64,000 nt of DNA from ZC4RG29 sp964521255 (GTDB taxonomy: Bacteria; Bacteroidota; Bacteroidia; Cytophagales; Cyclobacteriaceae): NCBI GenBank assembly GCA_964521255.1, contig CAZFRM010000003.1:261736-325735 (forward strand). The letters are read 5' to 3'. Numbering within the stretch: the stretch's first letter is position 1; every line of letters starts with the position of its first letter. The translations under genes and the position numbers were made by a program. Positions 44,490-53,115 of the stretch are shown here, piece after piece. The notes under the pieces were generated by a model. That model ran no database searches. It was not told the origin of the DNA and saw nothing but the letters and a program-made list of their open reading frames with translations.

Positions 44490-44699
44490 ATGAAAGATGG
44501 CGTCATTGAAAAATTGACTCTTATTATTGAGACGACTAATGGTAATGATATTTCTAAAGATGTAATGAAGTCTATTTCATCACTTCAAAGAACAGTTGCT
44601 TCTCATAAAGATATTAAACTTTCGTTGTCGGTTAAAGAAGAACAATATAATACCGTTGACAAATATTGTCCACCGAACTGGAATTACTGGCCTATGTAA
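44490..44699 (+). CDS. Small orphan protein with Cys/Pro/Trp tail
   Basis: 69 residues. The first 55 are a charged, mostly helical stretch (MKDGVIEKLTLIIETTNGND, KDVMKSISSLQRTVAS). The tail is YCPPNWNYWPM. The codon use looks natural. It has no signal peptide or membrane segment. A leader-plus-short-core layout like that of peptide precursors is one reading, but no maturase or transporter gene is nearby. It may equally be a free-standing small protein or a chance ORF. It lies between a dehydrogenase relic and an intron relic, so a decaying region is also possible. Confidence 0.4.
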   Translation: MKDGVIEKLTLIIETTNGNDISKDVMKSISSLQRTVASHKDIKLSLSVKEEQYNTVDKYCPPNWNYWPM

Positions 44700-45133
44700 A
44701 ATTGACTGGCAAGGGCTTGAGTACCCTGTGTTGTTGGTCATCATAGTCTGAATAATCAAATGTGATCTGTCTAATTTTATTTTTAAACATGACGCACAGT
44801 TGAGTCACCTCAAGGAGTTTCACCCTGAGGGTTCTCAAAGAGCCATACGTGAAAGTCTCCTTCATACAGCTATTCCTTTTCAATCACAAGGGTAGGTAAT
44901 TTGCCGTACCTGCGAACGTGAACCCATGAAACCTTTTTCATTTTGCACTATTAAGATTTCATGGCGCGCCATAGTTAGGTTTGAGTAATTTCGATGAAGT
45001 TACCCACATTGCAACATCAGTTATTACAGCAATGAATTTATTAACTGACACAGTTTAATTTACAGACCCTCCATAGAAGCTGCAAGGATTTAAATTATGA
45101 AAGTCGACAATGCAGGTGCTTTCGAGTTTGAGT
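44700..45133. other. Gap with a group II intron relic
   Basis: The 434-base gap holds the domain V/VI relic at 44799-44871. On the minus strand just before it (44870-44941) is a 23-codon tail ending YGKLPTLVIEKE and a stop. This could be the end of an intron-encoded protein, but the rest of such a gene is missing. Confidence 0.45.
44799..44871 (-). ncRNA. Group II intron 3' end relic (domains V and VI)
   Basis: Read on the minus strand, AGCTGTATGAAGGAGAC followed by TTTCACGTATGGCTC (44871-44840) has the form of domain V: AGCyGTATG ... CGTAyGGyTC with a tetraloop-like middle. Domain VI follows as CCTCAGGG and CCTTGAGG around GTGAAACT (44830-44808), then GTGACTCAAC, which is close to the usual CTACTCGAC end. 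The 5' domains and a reverse transcriptase gene are not present, so it is a decayed remnant. Confidence 0.55.
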
Positions 45134-46231
45134 TTACTTTACCAGTGTGATGGTTTTGTTCACTTTGGCTGATCTTCTAGCTGCATCTAAAATCTCCACA
45201 ACAATCATATTAACTTTTAAAGAGGACAAGTCATCTATTGATTTGACCTCACCGCGCACGACTGCTGTGAGGTAAGCAAAGGGATCATTAGCGGGCGCTT
45301 GTGTGGGTTCAGCTTTGAATTGTGTTTCAGGTTCCTTCTCGCTAATTCTCATTCGCATGTTCAAGGCATCAACTGTGAATACATAACCCTTCTGTCCATA
45401 AACTTCCATATCCTTTCTTCCGATGGGCCAGTTCCATGACGCTTGAATTATTCCTTGCGCATTTGGATATGTGATGATGATGGTCGCTTCATCATCAACT
45501 TTAGGATAAATATCCGGCTTGATGTGTTGTGTCACGGCGGTTACGGAAAGAGGTCGCTCACCTTTCATTAACCAGGTGATGAGGTTAGCGCCATAACAAC
45601 CAAAGTCGATTAATGCTCCTCCACCATTTTCTTCAGGGTCCGTAAGCCATTTTAAAAACTCTGGACCTACACCAATCTCTTTTGGACCAGGGTGACCGTC
45701 ATGCACCGCAACTTTTCGAATGAGTCCAATAGATTTATCATTATTAACCACATCATACGCTTTATGATTACTACCATACCAGGTTGTTTCATAATTCGTG
45801 AGTAAATGAATCTTATGTTTTTTCGCCAGCGCTTCCATCTCGCGAGCGTGATCCATACTAAAAGACAATGGCTTCTCAACCATTACATGCACACCTTTTG
45901 GTGCACAGGCTTTAACCACATCAAGATGCCCGCGAATAGAATTGAATGCTGTTACTGCTTCGGGTTTAGTCTTTTCCAACATCTCTTCTATAGTACTATA
46001 CACAATGTCCATACTAAACCCATACTGCTTTGCATACCGCTGTGCTAATTCACGATCCGGCTCAGCGATGCCAACCACCTGTACCACTTCCTTATTTTTA
46101 TACCCGAGAATCCAGCCCACATGTCCGTGTGTCAACCCAGCTACACCAACACGTAATGGTTTTTGCTTATCCTGTCCTTGTGTGAAGAAAAAGAAAATGC
46201 ATAGCGCTAAAAGGAGAATGGTACGCTTCAT
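45134..46231 (-). CDS. Exported Gfo/Idh/MocA-family oxidoreductase
   Basis: 365 residues. A signal peptide (ILLLALCIFFFFTQGQ) makes it unusual for an NAD(P)-dependent enzyme, but such exported members are known in Bacteroidota. The Rossmann start is RVGVAGLTHGHVGWILGY with IAEPDRELAQRYAKQYG. The family motif is VMVEKPLSFSMDHAREME, with the Lys of EKP. The catalytic-domain segments are GGGALIDFGCYGANLITWL and DDEATIIITYPNAQG. It probably acts on a sugar or sugar acid. The nearby exported RraA-like and enolase-superfamily genes fit a shared pathway, though they are on the other strand. Confidence 0.85.
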   Translation of the reverse strand: MKRTILLLALCIFFFFTQGQDKQKPLRVGVAGLTHGHVGWILGYKNKEVVQVVGIAEPDRELAQRYAKQYGFSMDIVYSTIEEMLEKTKPEAVTAFNSIRGHLDVVKACAPKGVHVMVEKPLSFSMDHAREMEALAKKHKIHLLTNYETTWYGSNHKAYDVVNNDKSIGLIRKVAVHDGHPGPKEIGVGPEFLKWLTDPEENGGGALIDFGCYGANLITWLMKGERPLSVTAVTQHIKPDIYPKVDDEATIIITYPNAQGIIQASWNWPIGRKDMEVYGQKGYVFTVDALNMRMRISEKEPETQFKAEPTQAPANDPFAYLTAVVRGEVKSIDDLSSLKVNMIVVEILDAARRSAKVNKTITLVK

Positions 46232-46293
46232 TGGTTAGGATAAGTTGTTTTAATGATTTCCGGTACGGGAGAATAGAATGGAGATGGCAATAC

Positions 46294-46330
46294 ATTAGTC
46301 TGTAATCACAGTTGTAGATTACAGACTAAT
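46294..46330. repeat. Perfect 14-bp inverted repeat
   Basis: ATTAGTCTGTAATC (46294-46307) and GATTACAGACTAAT (46317-46330) are exact complements around a nine-base loop. It sits between the Gfo-like gene and the small Lys-rich gene. No T tract follows on either strand. Confidence 0.75.
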
Positions 46331-46357
46331 TGGAATAGAAACGCAGAGAAGAAACTC

Positions 46358-46459
46358 CTACCTGGAAGCTTTCTTTTCTCTTTTCTCAGCCCGTTTTTCC
46401 TTTAAGGTTTTCTTAGGCTGTTTCTTGTCTTCCTTTCTTTTATCTTGTCCCTTTGCCAT
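46358..46459 (-). CDS. Small Lys/Arg-rich protein
   Basis: 33 residues starting MAKGQDKRKEDKKQPKKTL, ending KREKKASR. It is almost entirely charged and would be unstructured. Short proteins with MAKGQ and TLKEKR words appear to recur in Bacteroidota, so I think it is real. Its charge suggests nucleic-acid or ribosome binding, an inference only. It lies between two palindromic repeats and could have its own short transcript. Confidence 0.45.
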   Translation of the reverse strand: MAKGQDKRKEDKKQPKKTLKEKRAEKREKKASR

Positions 46460-46624
46460 AGCTAATTGATTTTAGTTGTCTCAATACTAACAAAAAAAAT
46501 AATCAGAATAAAGTCCTTGAACTCACAGGTGGCTTCGATCCTTAAACTGCCAATGACAAGTTTCTCGTCTTCCATTGATAAACTATTCTTGCATACGAGG
46601 ATTTCATTCATAATGCCATCGCTG

Positions 46625-46690
46625 CCCTCTGACTCCCTTAAGGGAGAACCACTGCGCGCAGGTCCCTTCAGGGATAAAGGGCGTGGGTAG
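46625..46690. repeat. CTCCCTTAAGGGAG palindromic element
   Basis: The 14-bp perfect palindrome is at 46633-46646. A second, weaker GGTCCCTTCAGGGATA core follows at about 46661. The pair is like the CCCTTTAGGG elements near cusA and cusC. It ends just before the DUF6265 gene's stop. Confidence 0.5.
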
Positions 46691-46711
46691 GCAATTCATA
46701 AAGACACGCTG

Positions 46712-47176
46712 CTATTTTGTGCGCTCAAACAAATAATCAATGGTCTTGCCATCACCCGAAATTTGTGCTTTTAATGATTGGTCATTTCGGTGGTAGGATA
46801 TTTTTTTCGGAAAGTCATGACTGGGATTCTCACAAACAAAACCGTCCGGGAAAATCTCTGTCAGTTTAAAATAAACAGGCTTATTATTTTCGGGTACATC
46901 AGCCACATAATAGATCGTATCATTTCTCATGATGATCCTGAGCTTTTCCACGAATGCAGTGTCAGCTCCTTTAAGGTTAACTCCCCTTCCCCGAAATTCA
47001 TCTTCCTTTATTTTTTCCCACTGTTCATACCCAGAACGTCCGGGCTTAGTGTTTGTCCGGTTCCAGGTACCAACCAGCCACTCCAGATTTTTAAATTCCG
47101 TTTTTCTCTGATTGCTGTTTTGTGCAGAGACGGATGAATAGGAAAACAAAAAGACTAGCACGATTAGTATTCTCAT
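46712..47176 (-). CDS. Exported DUF6265-like protein
   Basis: 154 residues from ATG 47176 (MRILIVLVFLFSYSSVSAQ), which gives a proper signal peptide; a longer upstream frame does not. The mature part has the pattern FKNLEWLVGTWNRTN, then YEQWEKIKEDEFRGRG, and CENPSHDFPKKISYHR. These are the hallmarks of the DUF6265 lipocalin-like family, about 150 residues. The protein is probably a periplasmic beta-barrel binding a small molecule; function is unknown. It is divergent from the RraA-like gene. Confidence 0.7.
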   Translation of the reverse strand: MRILIVLVFLFSYSSVSAQNSNQRKTEFKNLEWLVGTWNRTNTKPGRSGYEQWEKIKEDEFRGRGVNLKGADTAFVEKLRIIMRNDTIYYVADVPENNKPVYFKLTEIFPDGFVCENPSHDFPKKISYHRNDQSLKAQISGDGKTIDYLFERTK

Positions 47177-47493
47177 GAATATTTTTTTAGTCAGGTATAA
47201 TTCCTTCAACCTTGTTAGTATTGTACATGTTGGACACCGTACCCGGATTTTCTTCCTCTGTAATTCAGTAACATTCAATCAACTTACGCAACAAATCGGC
47301 TGGTTCGTACCGATAAAATGGCATCTATAATGTTAACGATAAAATTTGTGTTGTACTAAACCGATAACGGAATGTCCTGTCATGAACCAGAACCACTTAC
47401 GTAAAAAACATTATTTGTCCTGCTCCTTCTTTTGTAAATTAATTCGATTGAAATGACTAAATCCTGACTTTAAACCAACTTCCTTCAACTTAT
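47177..47493. other. Divergent promoter region without visible genes
   Basis: The 317-base gap contains repeated ACCGATAA words (about 47310-47370) and A+T-rich DNA. I see no ORF, RNA gene or clear TAnnTTTG element. It should hold the promoters of both neighbours. Confidence 0.4.
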
Positions 47494-48444
47494 ATGAGAA
47501 ACTTAAAACAACTACTGTTCACCGCCTTTATGCTTCTGGTCTGTGTCGGGCTAAAAGCTCAGCAAATTTCAAAAGAAGAACTCATCTTTCTAACTCCCGA
47601 ATGGAAAGGCGAACGATTTGCGGATGGGCGCCCGAAGGTTCCAGACAACATCCTTGATCGAATGAAACTCGTTACCCTTGAAGAAGCGTGGGCCGTTCTG
47701 CGAAATGAAAATTACAAACATGAATATGACGATGGCTGGATGATGATTAATCCGGATAGTGTTTTGGTAGGTCGTGCACTTACTGCTGTTTTTGTTCCGG
47801 GCCGGCCTGATATACAGCGTGTGATCGATAAGAAAGGACACGAAAAAGATGGCCGGATAAAATCACAAAACTCGTGGCCCATTGATATGCTGGTAAAGCG
47901 CGATGTGTATGTTGTTGATCAATTCGGTGCACACGAAGATGGCCCTACAATAGGCGACAATCTTGGCAATTCTATTTTCACTAAAACAGGAAATGGTATA
48001 GTTTACAACGGCGCTATTCGTGACATCAACGGATTAAAAGAGATTGGTTCTTTCACGTCATTTTTCAGAACTTATCATCCTTCGCATCACCTTAACAATC
48101 CGGATGGCGAACTAAATACAACATTAATCGGAATCAATACACCAACCCGCATCGGGAAAGCTACTGTTATGCCCGGCGATGTTGTATTGGGAAGAGATGG
48201 TGGCGTTATATTCATACCTCCACATCTTGCTGAAAAAGTCGTGAAGACCTCAGAGGTAGTGAGGTTGCGCGATATGTTTGGCCACCAGCGCCTGCGTGAA
48301 CAGAAATATACACCAGGGCAAATTGACTCCCGGTGGTCAGCCGAAATTGAGAAAGATTTTTCACAATGGCTCAATGAACACATTAACGAGCTCCCTGTTC
48401 CCAAAGAGCAAATACAAGAAATGCTCAAGAGCAGAACGTGGTAA
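47494..48444 (+). CDS. Exported RraA-family protein
   Basis: 316 residues. A signal peptide (LLFTAFMLLVCVGLKAQ) precedes the RraA fold. The conserved region is visible: LVGRALTAVFVPGRPD, DVYVVDQFGAHEDGPTIGDN, and the closing VYNGAIRDINGLKEI with Arg-Asp, then the Asp/Arg motif of VVLGRDGGVIFIPPHLAE. This fold is used by 4-hydroxy-4-methyl-2-oxoglutarate aldolases and related enzymes that act on keto or hydroxy acids, with a divalent metal. The N- and C-terminal extensions are longer than in plain RraA (about 160 residues). It is followed after 42 bases by an exported enolase-superfamily gene, so both are probably one operon. Confidence 0.85.
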   Translation: MRNLKQLLFTAFMLLVCVGLKAQQISKEELIFLTPEWKGERFADGRPKVPDNILDRMKLVTLEEAWAVLRNENYKHEYDDGWMMINPDSVLVGRALTAVFVPGRPDIQRVIDKKGHEKDGRIKSQNSWPIDMLVKRDVYVVDQFGAHEDGPTIGDNLGNSIFTKTGNGIVYNGAIRDINGLKEIGSFTSFFRTYHPSHHLNNPDGELNTTLIGINTPTRIGKATVMPGDVVLGRDGGVIFIPPHLAEKVVKTSEVVRLRDMFGHQRLREQKYTPGQIDSRWSAEIEKDFSQWLNEHINELPVPKEQIQEMLKSRTW

Positions 48445-48486
48445 CAACCTTAAACTTTAAACATTCAACCCTAAACTCTCCAAATC

Positions 48487-49767
48487 ATGTCAAAATCAAC
48501 ATCACGTCGTTCGTTCTTAATGAAAAGTGCATTGGCTGCAGGAGCATTTGCGCCTCTATCATCTTTTGGAAAAAGTTTCGAATCGGCGATCGATAGAACT
48601 CCTAAGGCATCGGCACCTTCCGATCTAAAGATAACAGATATCAAATGCGGCTACATCCGCGGCGGGCATAGCCTGTTTGTTAAAATACATACTAACCAGG
48701 GAATCTGGGGATGTGGTGAAGGAGTAGATGCTACACCAGGAACGTATCACCTGGTGAAGATGTTCGGTGCCCGATTAAAAGATAAAAGTCCGCTGAATGT
48801 ACACCGTCTCTTCGAAGACATCAGGCGATCAGGTTTTTTTGAAGGCGCTCAATCGGGAATGTATATAGCTGTACTCTCTGCGGTGGAAAGTGCCTTGTGG
48901 GATCTGACAGGGAAAGCATTAGGGTTACCTGTTTATCAATTATTAGGCGGAAAGTTTCGCGATAAGATTCGTGTGTATTGTGATACCGCTCTTTATCAAA
49001 ATAATTTACCAACACCAAAAGATTTTGCCAACAGCGCGCTGGAGGCAAAGAAGATGGGGTTTAACGCCATCAAATTTGATCTTGACCAGTTCAATGACCC
49101 CAACAAATATGATCGGTACAATTGGACAGCCAGCCCGGCAGAATTAAAACGCATGTATGACCAGATGGCAGCAGCCCGTGAAGCTGTTGGACCCAACATT
49201 GATATCTGCGCCGACATGCATGGCCGTTATGATGCAGTAACGGGCGAACAGGTAGCGAAGATGTTAGAGCCGTTGCATTTAATGTGGCTTGAGGAGCCGA
49301 TACCTGCAGAGAATGCAGAAGCCTATAAAAAAATTACTGACTCAACTACCACACCTATTTGTGCAGGAGAAAATCACTATCTCGCCCATGGCTTTAGAAG
49401 ATTACTTGAAACAGGATCTGTTGATATCATCATGCCCGATCTGCAAAAGGCCGGCGGACTTGGTGAGGGGCAGCGAATAGCAAACCTGGCAAATCTTTAT
49501 TACGTACCATTTGCTCCTCACATGGTGGCATCTTACTTAGGGGCCATGGCCTCCTGCCATGTATGCGCCTCTGTTCCTAACTTTATGATACTGGAGTGGC
49601 AGATTTATTTTCATACTAATCCAATGTTCAAGGAAATTGTAACTTTTGAAGGCCCCATGGTTGAAAACAGTTTCATCACACTTTCAGAAAAACCAGGGGT
49701 TGGTGTTGAAATAAATGAAGAAGGCATGCGCAAATATGCTACTCCCGGAGTTCCATTTTTTGAATAA
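48487..49767 (+). CDS. Tat-exported mandelate racemase/muconate lactonizing enzyme family protein
   Basis: 426 residues. A twin-arginine signal (STSRRSFLMKSALAAGAFA) shows export in folded form. The enolase-superfamily capping domain precedes a barrel with GFNAIKFDLDQF (Lys), DICADMHGRYD (Asp ligand), LMWLEEPIPAEN (Glu ligand), TPICAGENHYLAHG (Glu ligand) and APHMVASYLG (His). These residues fit the sugar acid dehydratases of the mandelate racemase subgroup. Substrate is unknown. With the RraA-like protein 42 bases upstream, a dehydration then aldol-type step on a sugar acid in the periplasm is a reasonable inference. Confidence 0.88.
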   Translation: MSKSTSRRSFLMKSALAAGAFAPLSSFGKSFESAIDRTPKASAPSDLKITDIKCGYIRGGHSLFVKIHTNQGIWGCGEGVDATPGTYHLVKMFGARLKDKSPLNVHRLFEDIRRSGFFEGAQSGMYIAVLSAVESALWDLTGKALGLPVYQLLGGKFRDKIRVYCDTALYQNNLPTPKDFANSALEAKKMGFNAIKFDLDQFNDPNKYDRYNWTASPAELKRMYDQMAAAREAVGPNIDICADMHGRYDAVTGEQVAKMLEPLHLMWLEEPIPAENAEAYKKITDSTTTPICAGENHYLAHGFRRLLETGSVDIIMPDLQKAGGLGEGQRIANLANLYYVPFAPHMVASYLGAMASCHVCASVPNFMILEWQIYFHTNPMFKEIVTFEGPMVENSFITLSEKPGVGVEINEEGMRKYATPGVPFFE

Positions 49768-49779
49768 AATTTTAAAAAA

Positions 49780-49822
49780 ATCAAAAAGAGACCAACACGA
49801 TAACGATTGATCTCTTTTTGAT
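49780..49822 (+). terminator. Intrinsic terminator after the enolase-superfamily gene
   Basis: ATCAAAAAGAGA (49780-49791) and TCTCTTTTTGAT (49811-49822) are exact complements, and the right arm carries a TTTTT run. It starts 13 bases after the stop codon, so it should end the RraA-enolase transcript. Confidence 0.7.
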
Positions 49823-49935
49823 TGATTCAGTATTGTCTACTCGAACAGGTTCCCTTATATTTCGGACAAAAGCTTAAAGCTAAAAGCAGTTACATTATTG
49901 TTTGCTGACGGATATTTTTTTAACAATTATAACAG

Positions 49936-50331
49936 ATGGAAAAAGTAAAAATTGCAGAAACTAAATTTTACACGCTACATGTCTCGTCCGAAAAAAACAG
50001 GGCATACTTAAAGATCTTTGGCTTCTGGAGGAATGTTGAATCCGTGCCAGATTATCTCTCTGATTGGAAGAAAGCGCTTTCAAAAGTAAAAAAAGGATTT
50101 ACACTTCTCACCGATGCTTCGGAGATGAAGACGCATCCACAGGATGTACGAAAACTTCACGAAGAGGCACAAGCGTTAGTAATGGCCATGGAAGTTCAAA
50201 AGGTTGCTGAAATAGTTAAGGATGACATAACTGAAATGCAACTTGACGCGGTTGCCAAAACCACAAAGTTTCCCAAAAAGAATTTTAAGAGTTCTGAGGA
50301 TGCGGAAAAGTGGTTAGATGAAAGGATTTAA
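49936..50331 (+). CDS. Conserved hypothetical protein, STAS/SpoIIAA-like
   Basis: 131 residues, cytoplasmic. The layout resembles small STAS-like/SpoIIAA-like proteins: KFYTLHVSSEKNRAYLKIFG, SDWKKALSKVKKGFTLLTDA, then a helix LHEEAQALVMAMEVQKVAEI and FKSSEDAEKWLDERI. STAS-like proteins bind partners or lipids. No neighbour suggests the partner. The call is a fold guess, while the existence of the gene is supported by length, codon use and fold-like pattern. Confidence 0.6.
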   Translation: MEKVKIAETKFYTLHVSSEKNRAYLKIFGFWRNVESVPDYLSDWKKALSKVKKGFTLLTDASEMKTHPQDVRKLHEEAQALVMAMEVQKVAEIVKDDITEMQLDAVAKTTKFPKKNFKSSEDAEKWLDERI

Positions 50332-50361
50332 GAAACCACTTTGTTTTCCTTAAACTATTCG

Positions 50362-50853
50362 TCATTTACCTGTACGAAATGTATAGCAATTACCATAAAT
50401 GGCGCCTGCCGGGATAGTGTCTGATTCATAATAATCCCGGCCTGCAAAACAAAACTGATATGAAGTTTCAGCTTTCAAACTATCAAAGGAAGCTGAGAAG
50501 ACAAACGCACTTGATAGGCCGAAATCAACCGTATCATAGTCCACTTCAAAAACTTTGTTTAAAATCACGGGGTTCTGCAATTCACTCTCCCAATAATCAA
50601 TGCTATAATTTTTAAAAATTAAAGTTGAATCGGATAAGAAGGTTAGCGACATCCAAAGGGTGACGCTATCTGCTTTTTCTGAAGATGCAGAGTCTATATT
50701 AACAAATGGTACAGTTGAAACATACGGAGGATCTACTATCAGCGGAAACTCGAAGTCAAAATCATCCCATTCAAAATCAGTTATCTCACAACCAGAAAGC
50801 ATAACAAGGCTGGTAACTGCAAAAATCATTGCTACTAAAAGTGAGGTTTTCAT
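50362..50853 (-). CDS. Hypothetical lipoprotein
   Basis: 163 residues. The signal peptide ends VMLSGC with Cys22, and acidic, aromatic residues follow (EITDFEWDDFDFEFP). The C-terminal part resembles a single fibronectin-type-III-like or PKD-like domain (FDSLKAETSYQFCFAGRD, GNCYTFRTGK). Two Cys near the end could pair. It is convergent with the STAS-like gene and divergent from the beta-propeller gene. No function is recognised. Confidence 0.65.
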   Translation of the reverse strand: MKTSLLVAMIFAVTSLVMLSGCEITDFEWDDFDFEFPLIVDPPYVSTVPFVNIDSASSEKADSVTLWMSLTFLSDSTLIFKNYSIDYWESELQNPVILNKVFEVDYDTVDFGLSSAFVFSASFDSLKAETSYQFCFAGRDYYESDTIPAGAIYGNCYTFRTGK

Positions 50854-51111
50854 ATTCCTGGCGGTTAAATCAAAAGCTAAAGTATAAAGGCGGGAAAGTA
50901 TTTTAAGAGCAGCTTGTGCCAGACCCGGAACAAAACATTTGCATTATGTACAATTGATCATTCGAAAGTCACAGTGTGTTGCAAAAATCGCAAATAGGTC
51001 AACCAATACCTGATTAAGTTATATGGATTCCCTCTAGCTGAGAGAAAATAAGGATGATTAAAATGAATTCTTAAAATCAATTTTATAGGATCTAAGTGTT
51101 TCAAATTTCAA

Positions 51112-51119
51112 TACGTTTG
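51112..51119 (+). promoter_or_regulatory. Candidate -7 element upstream of the beta-propeller gene
   Basis: TACGTTTG fits TAnnTTTG and lies 31 bases before the ATG at 51150. No TTG is found at the usual distance upstream, so support is partial. Confidence 0.4.
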
Positions 51120-51149
51120 CTTATTCTAGCGCAATTAAAATAGGCTAAC

Positions 51150-52331
51150 ATGTTTCGTCATTTACTCTTTATCGCAATCACTTTTTTGATTGCATTTCAA
51201 GTTCGTTCTCAGGAGCAGTTAAAATGGAAATTTAAAACCGGTGATAAAATCTTTGGGTCTGCAGTAGTAGATGAAACCTCCGTATTCATAGGAAGTGGTG
51301 ATGGCTATATGTATGCCCTTGATCCAATTACAGGAAAAGAGAAATGGAAATTCAAAACCAAAGGTTCAATACAATCAACGCCCGTTTTGGTCAGCGATAA
51401 AATAGTATTCAATAGCTTTGATGGCAATGTTTATTGTCTCGATAAATTCTCAGGAAAAGAAACCTGGAAATTCAAGACACAAGGCGAGAAGAAGTACGAC
51501 ACGTGGGATTATCATCTATCATCACCCGTGTTTGACAACGAGGCTATTTATATTGGAAGTGGCGACACACACATATACGCTATCAACGTTAAGGATGGTA
51601 GTTTAAAATGGAAGTATAAAACGGATGATGTTGTACATGCAACACCGGCGTTAAATGATGGCGTACTTTACATCGGAAGTTTTGACGGAAACTTTTATTC
51701 TCTTGATGCAGGCAGTGGAACATTAAAATGGAAATTTAAAACAATAGGCGACAAATACTTTCCTAAAGGTGAGGTTCAACAAGGCGCTTTGCTAAAAGAC
51801 AGTGTTTTATACTTTGGAAGTCGCGACTATAACATCTATGCAATTAACGCCCGCACCGGTCGTGGACATTGGAACATGAAAGAATATGGTAGCTGGATTA
51901 TTGCAACACCAATGATTCAAAATGGATTGGTTTATTTTGGAACTTCTGATACACACCGGTTTTATGCAGTGGAAGAAGATTATGGTAAAGTGAAGTGGAC
52001 GCTTGATTTAAATATGCGTGTCTATGGCAGCGCTGTTGCTTTCAATGACAGAATTTATTTCGGCTGTTTTAACGGTAAGCTTTATGGTGTAAATGCTAAC
52101 TCAGGAAAAATAGAATGGACTTTTCAAACTGAAGGAAGTTCAAAAAACTATTCAACTGTTTACGATGAACAGGATCATTTTAAGAAGGATTTTGAATTGT
52201 ACGGAAATGAAATGGATAAATCTGAAAACATGATCTTGTCATTAGGTTCAATACTATCTACTCCCGTAATCAAAAATAATATTATCTACTTTGGCAGTAC
52301 GGATGGATTTGTGTATGCTGTGCGGTTGTAA
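51150..52331 (+). CDS. Exported PQQ-like beta-propeller protein
   Basis: 393 residues. A signal peptide (LLFIAITFLIAFQVRSQ) is followed by about eight repeats of an LKWKFKTGDKIFGSAVV type with the Trp docking motif: ETSVFIGSGDGYMYALDPI, GKEKWKFKT, YIGSGDTHIYAINVKDGS, and so on. This is the BamB/PQQ-repeat fold, usually a scaffold or sugar/alcohol dehydrogenase. No PQQ ligands are obvious, so a scaffold role is more likely. A candidate promoter TACGTTTG lies 31 bases upstream. It is convergent with the TerB-like gene. Confidence 0.85.
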   Translation: MFRHLLFIAITFLIAFQVRSQEQLKWKFKTGDKIFGSAVVDETSVFIGSGDGYMYALDPITGKEKWKFKTKGSIQSTPVLVSDKIVFNSFDGNVYCLDKFSGKETWKFKTQGEKKYDTWDYHLSSPVFDNEAIYIGSGDTHIYAINVKDGSLKWKYKTDDVVHATPALNDGVLYIGSFDGNFYSLDAGSGTLKWKFKTIGDKYFPKGEVQQGALLKDSVLYFGSRDYNIYAINARTGRGHWNMKEYGSWIIATPMIQNGLVYFGTSDTHRFYAVEEDYGKVKWTLDLNMRVYGSAVAFNDRIYFGCFNGKLYGVNANSGKIEWTFQTEGSSKNYSTVYDEQDHFKKDFELYGNEMDKSENMILSLGSILSTPVIKNNIIYFGSTDGFVYAVRL

Positions 52332-52426
52332 TTTATAACAACATTAATCAAGAAATTATAAATCCGTATTTAAGAGAAGCTAAAAAAATCAGCAGGGTAG
52401 ATTGCCCTTAAAACAATGATGAGAAA

Positions 52427-52861
52427 TTATGCCTGAGCCTGCGCTGACATTCCGATGTTAGATGTACCTATATGTGTGAGGCGTATCAACTCATTCTGAA
52501 CTTTCATAATATCATCCAAAGGAATTTGAAGTTCTTTATGATATATCCTATAGATAAACTGCCATTCAGCTTTATCCATAAACCCATCGGCATTTGCAAT
52601 CACACACATCCATGCAATACAACGTATTTGTTGTATCCGCTCAAGTCTTTTAATATCCTTCACACAATCAGTGTATACAAAACCAGGTTCAGCTTTTTTC
52701 AATTTCTCCAGCTGGTTATTAAATTCAGTCTCCGAAAATCCCTCAATGGAGATCATCTGTTTGCCGATGGTCAATTCCTTTTCATTGATGTTGTTATCAA
52801 CACGCACCATCAGGTGGTAAAGTTTAGCGAACACTGACATATAGTTCATTGGATTTATCAT
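52427..52861 (-). CDS. TerB-like protein
   Basis: 144 residues, no signal peptide. The sequence follows the TerB/DjlA N-terminal pattern: VFAKLYHLMVRVDNNINEKE with two acidic turns, and IAWMCVIANADGFMDKAEWQ with the DGFMD turn, then FIYRIYHKELQIPLDDI. In other bacteria this helical fold is metal-binding or membrane-associated and serves stress or phage defence contexts. Here it stands alone. ATG at 52849 is an alternative start. Confidence 0.65.
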   Translation of the reverse strand: MINPMNYMSVFAKLYHLMVRVDNNINEKELTIGKQMISIEGFSETEFNNQLEKLKKAEPGFVYTDCVKDIKRLERIQQIRCIAWMCVIANADGFMDKAEWQFIYRIYHKELQIPLDDIMKVQNELIRLTHIGTSNIGMSAQAQA

Positions 52862-53115
52862 GTAATATTATTCAGTACTTTCAAAATAATGCCAATCAAA
52901 AAAAAACGCTGAACGGGCATAAAATTCAAAAAATGCACTTTCTGGAATTCCAAATTGGGAATAATATTTGAAATTGGAAAATAATTCCTAATAAACCTTT
53001 AATATCAATGTGATTTTAACAGCACCGCAAACGATTGATACATCAAACTCTTACCACTCACAAAAACTTTCAATTACTTTAAAACTAAATGCCCCTCATA
53101 AGTTTTATATATATC

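Noticed and set aside
44692..44883. 63-residue minus-strand frame
   Set aside because: It is the read-through of the group II intron domain V/VI relic.
46462..46611. 49-codon minus-strand frame upstream of the Lys-rich protein
   Set aside because: No family pattern, and the end is A+T-rich intergenic sequence.
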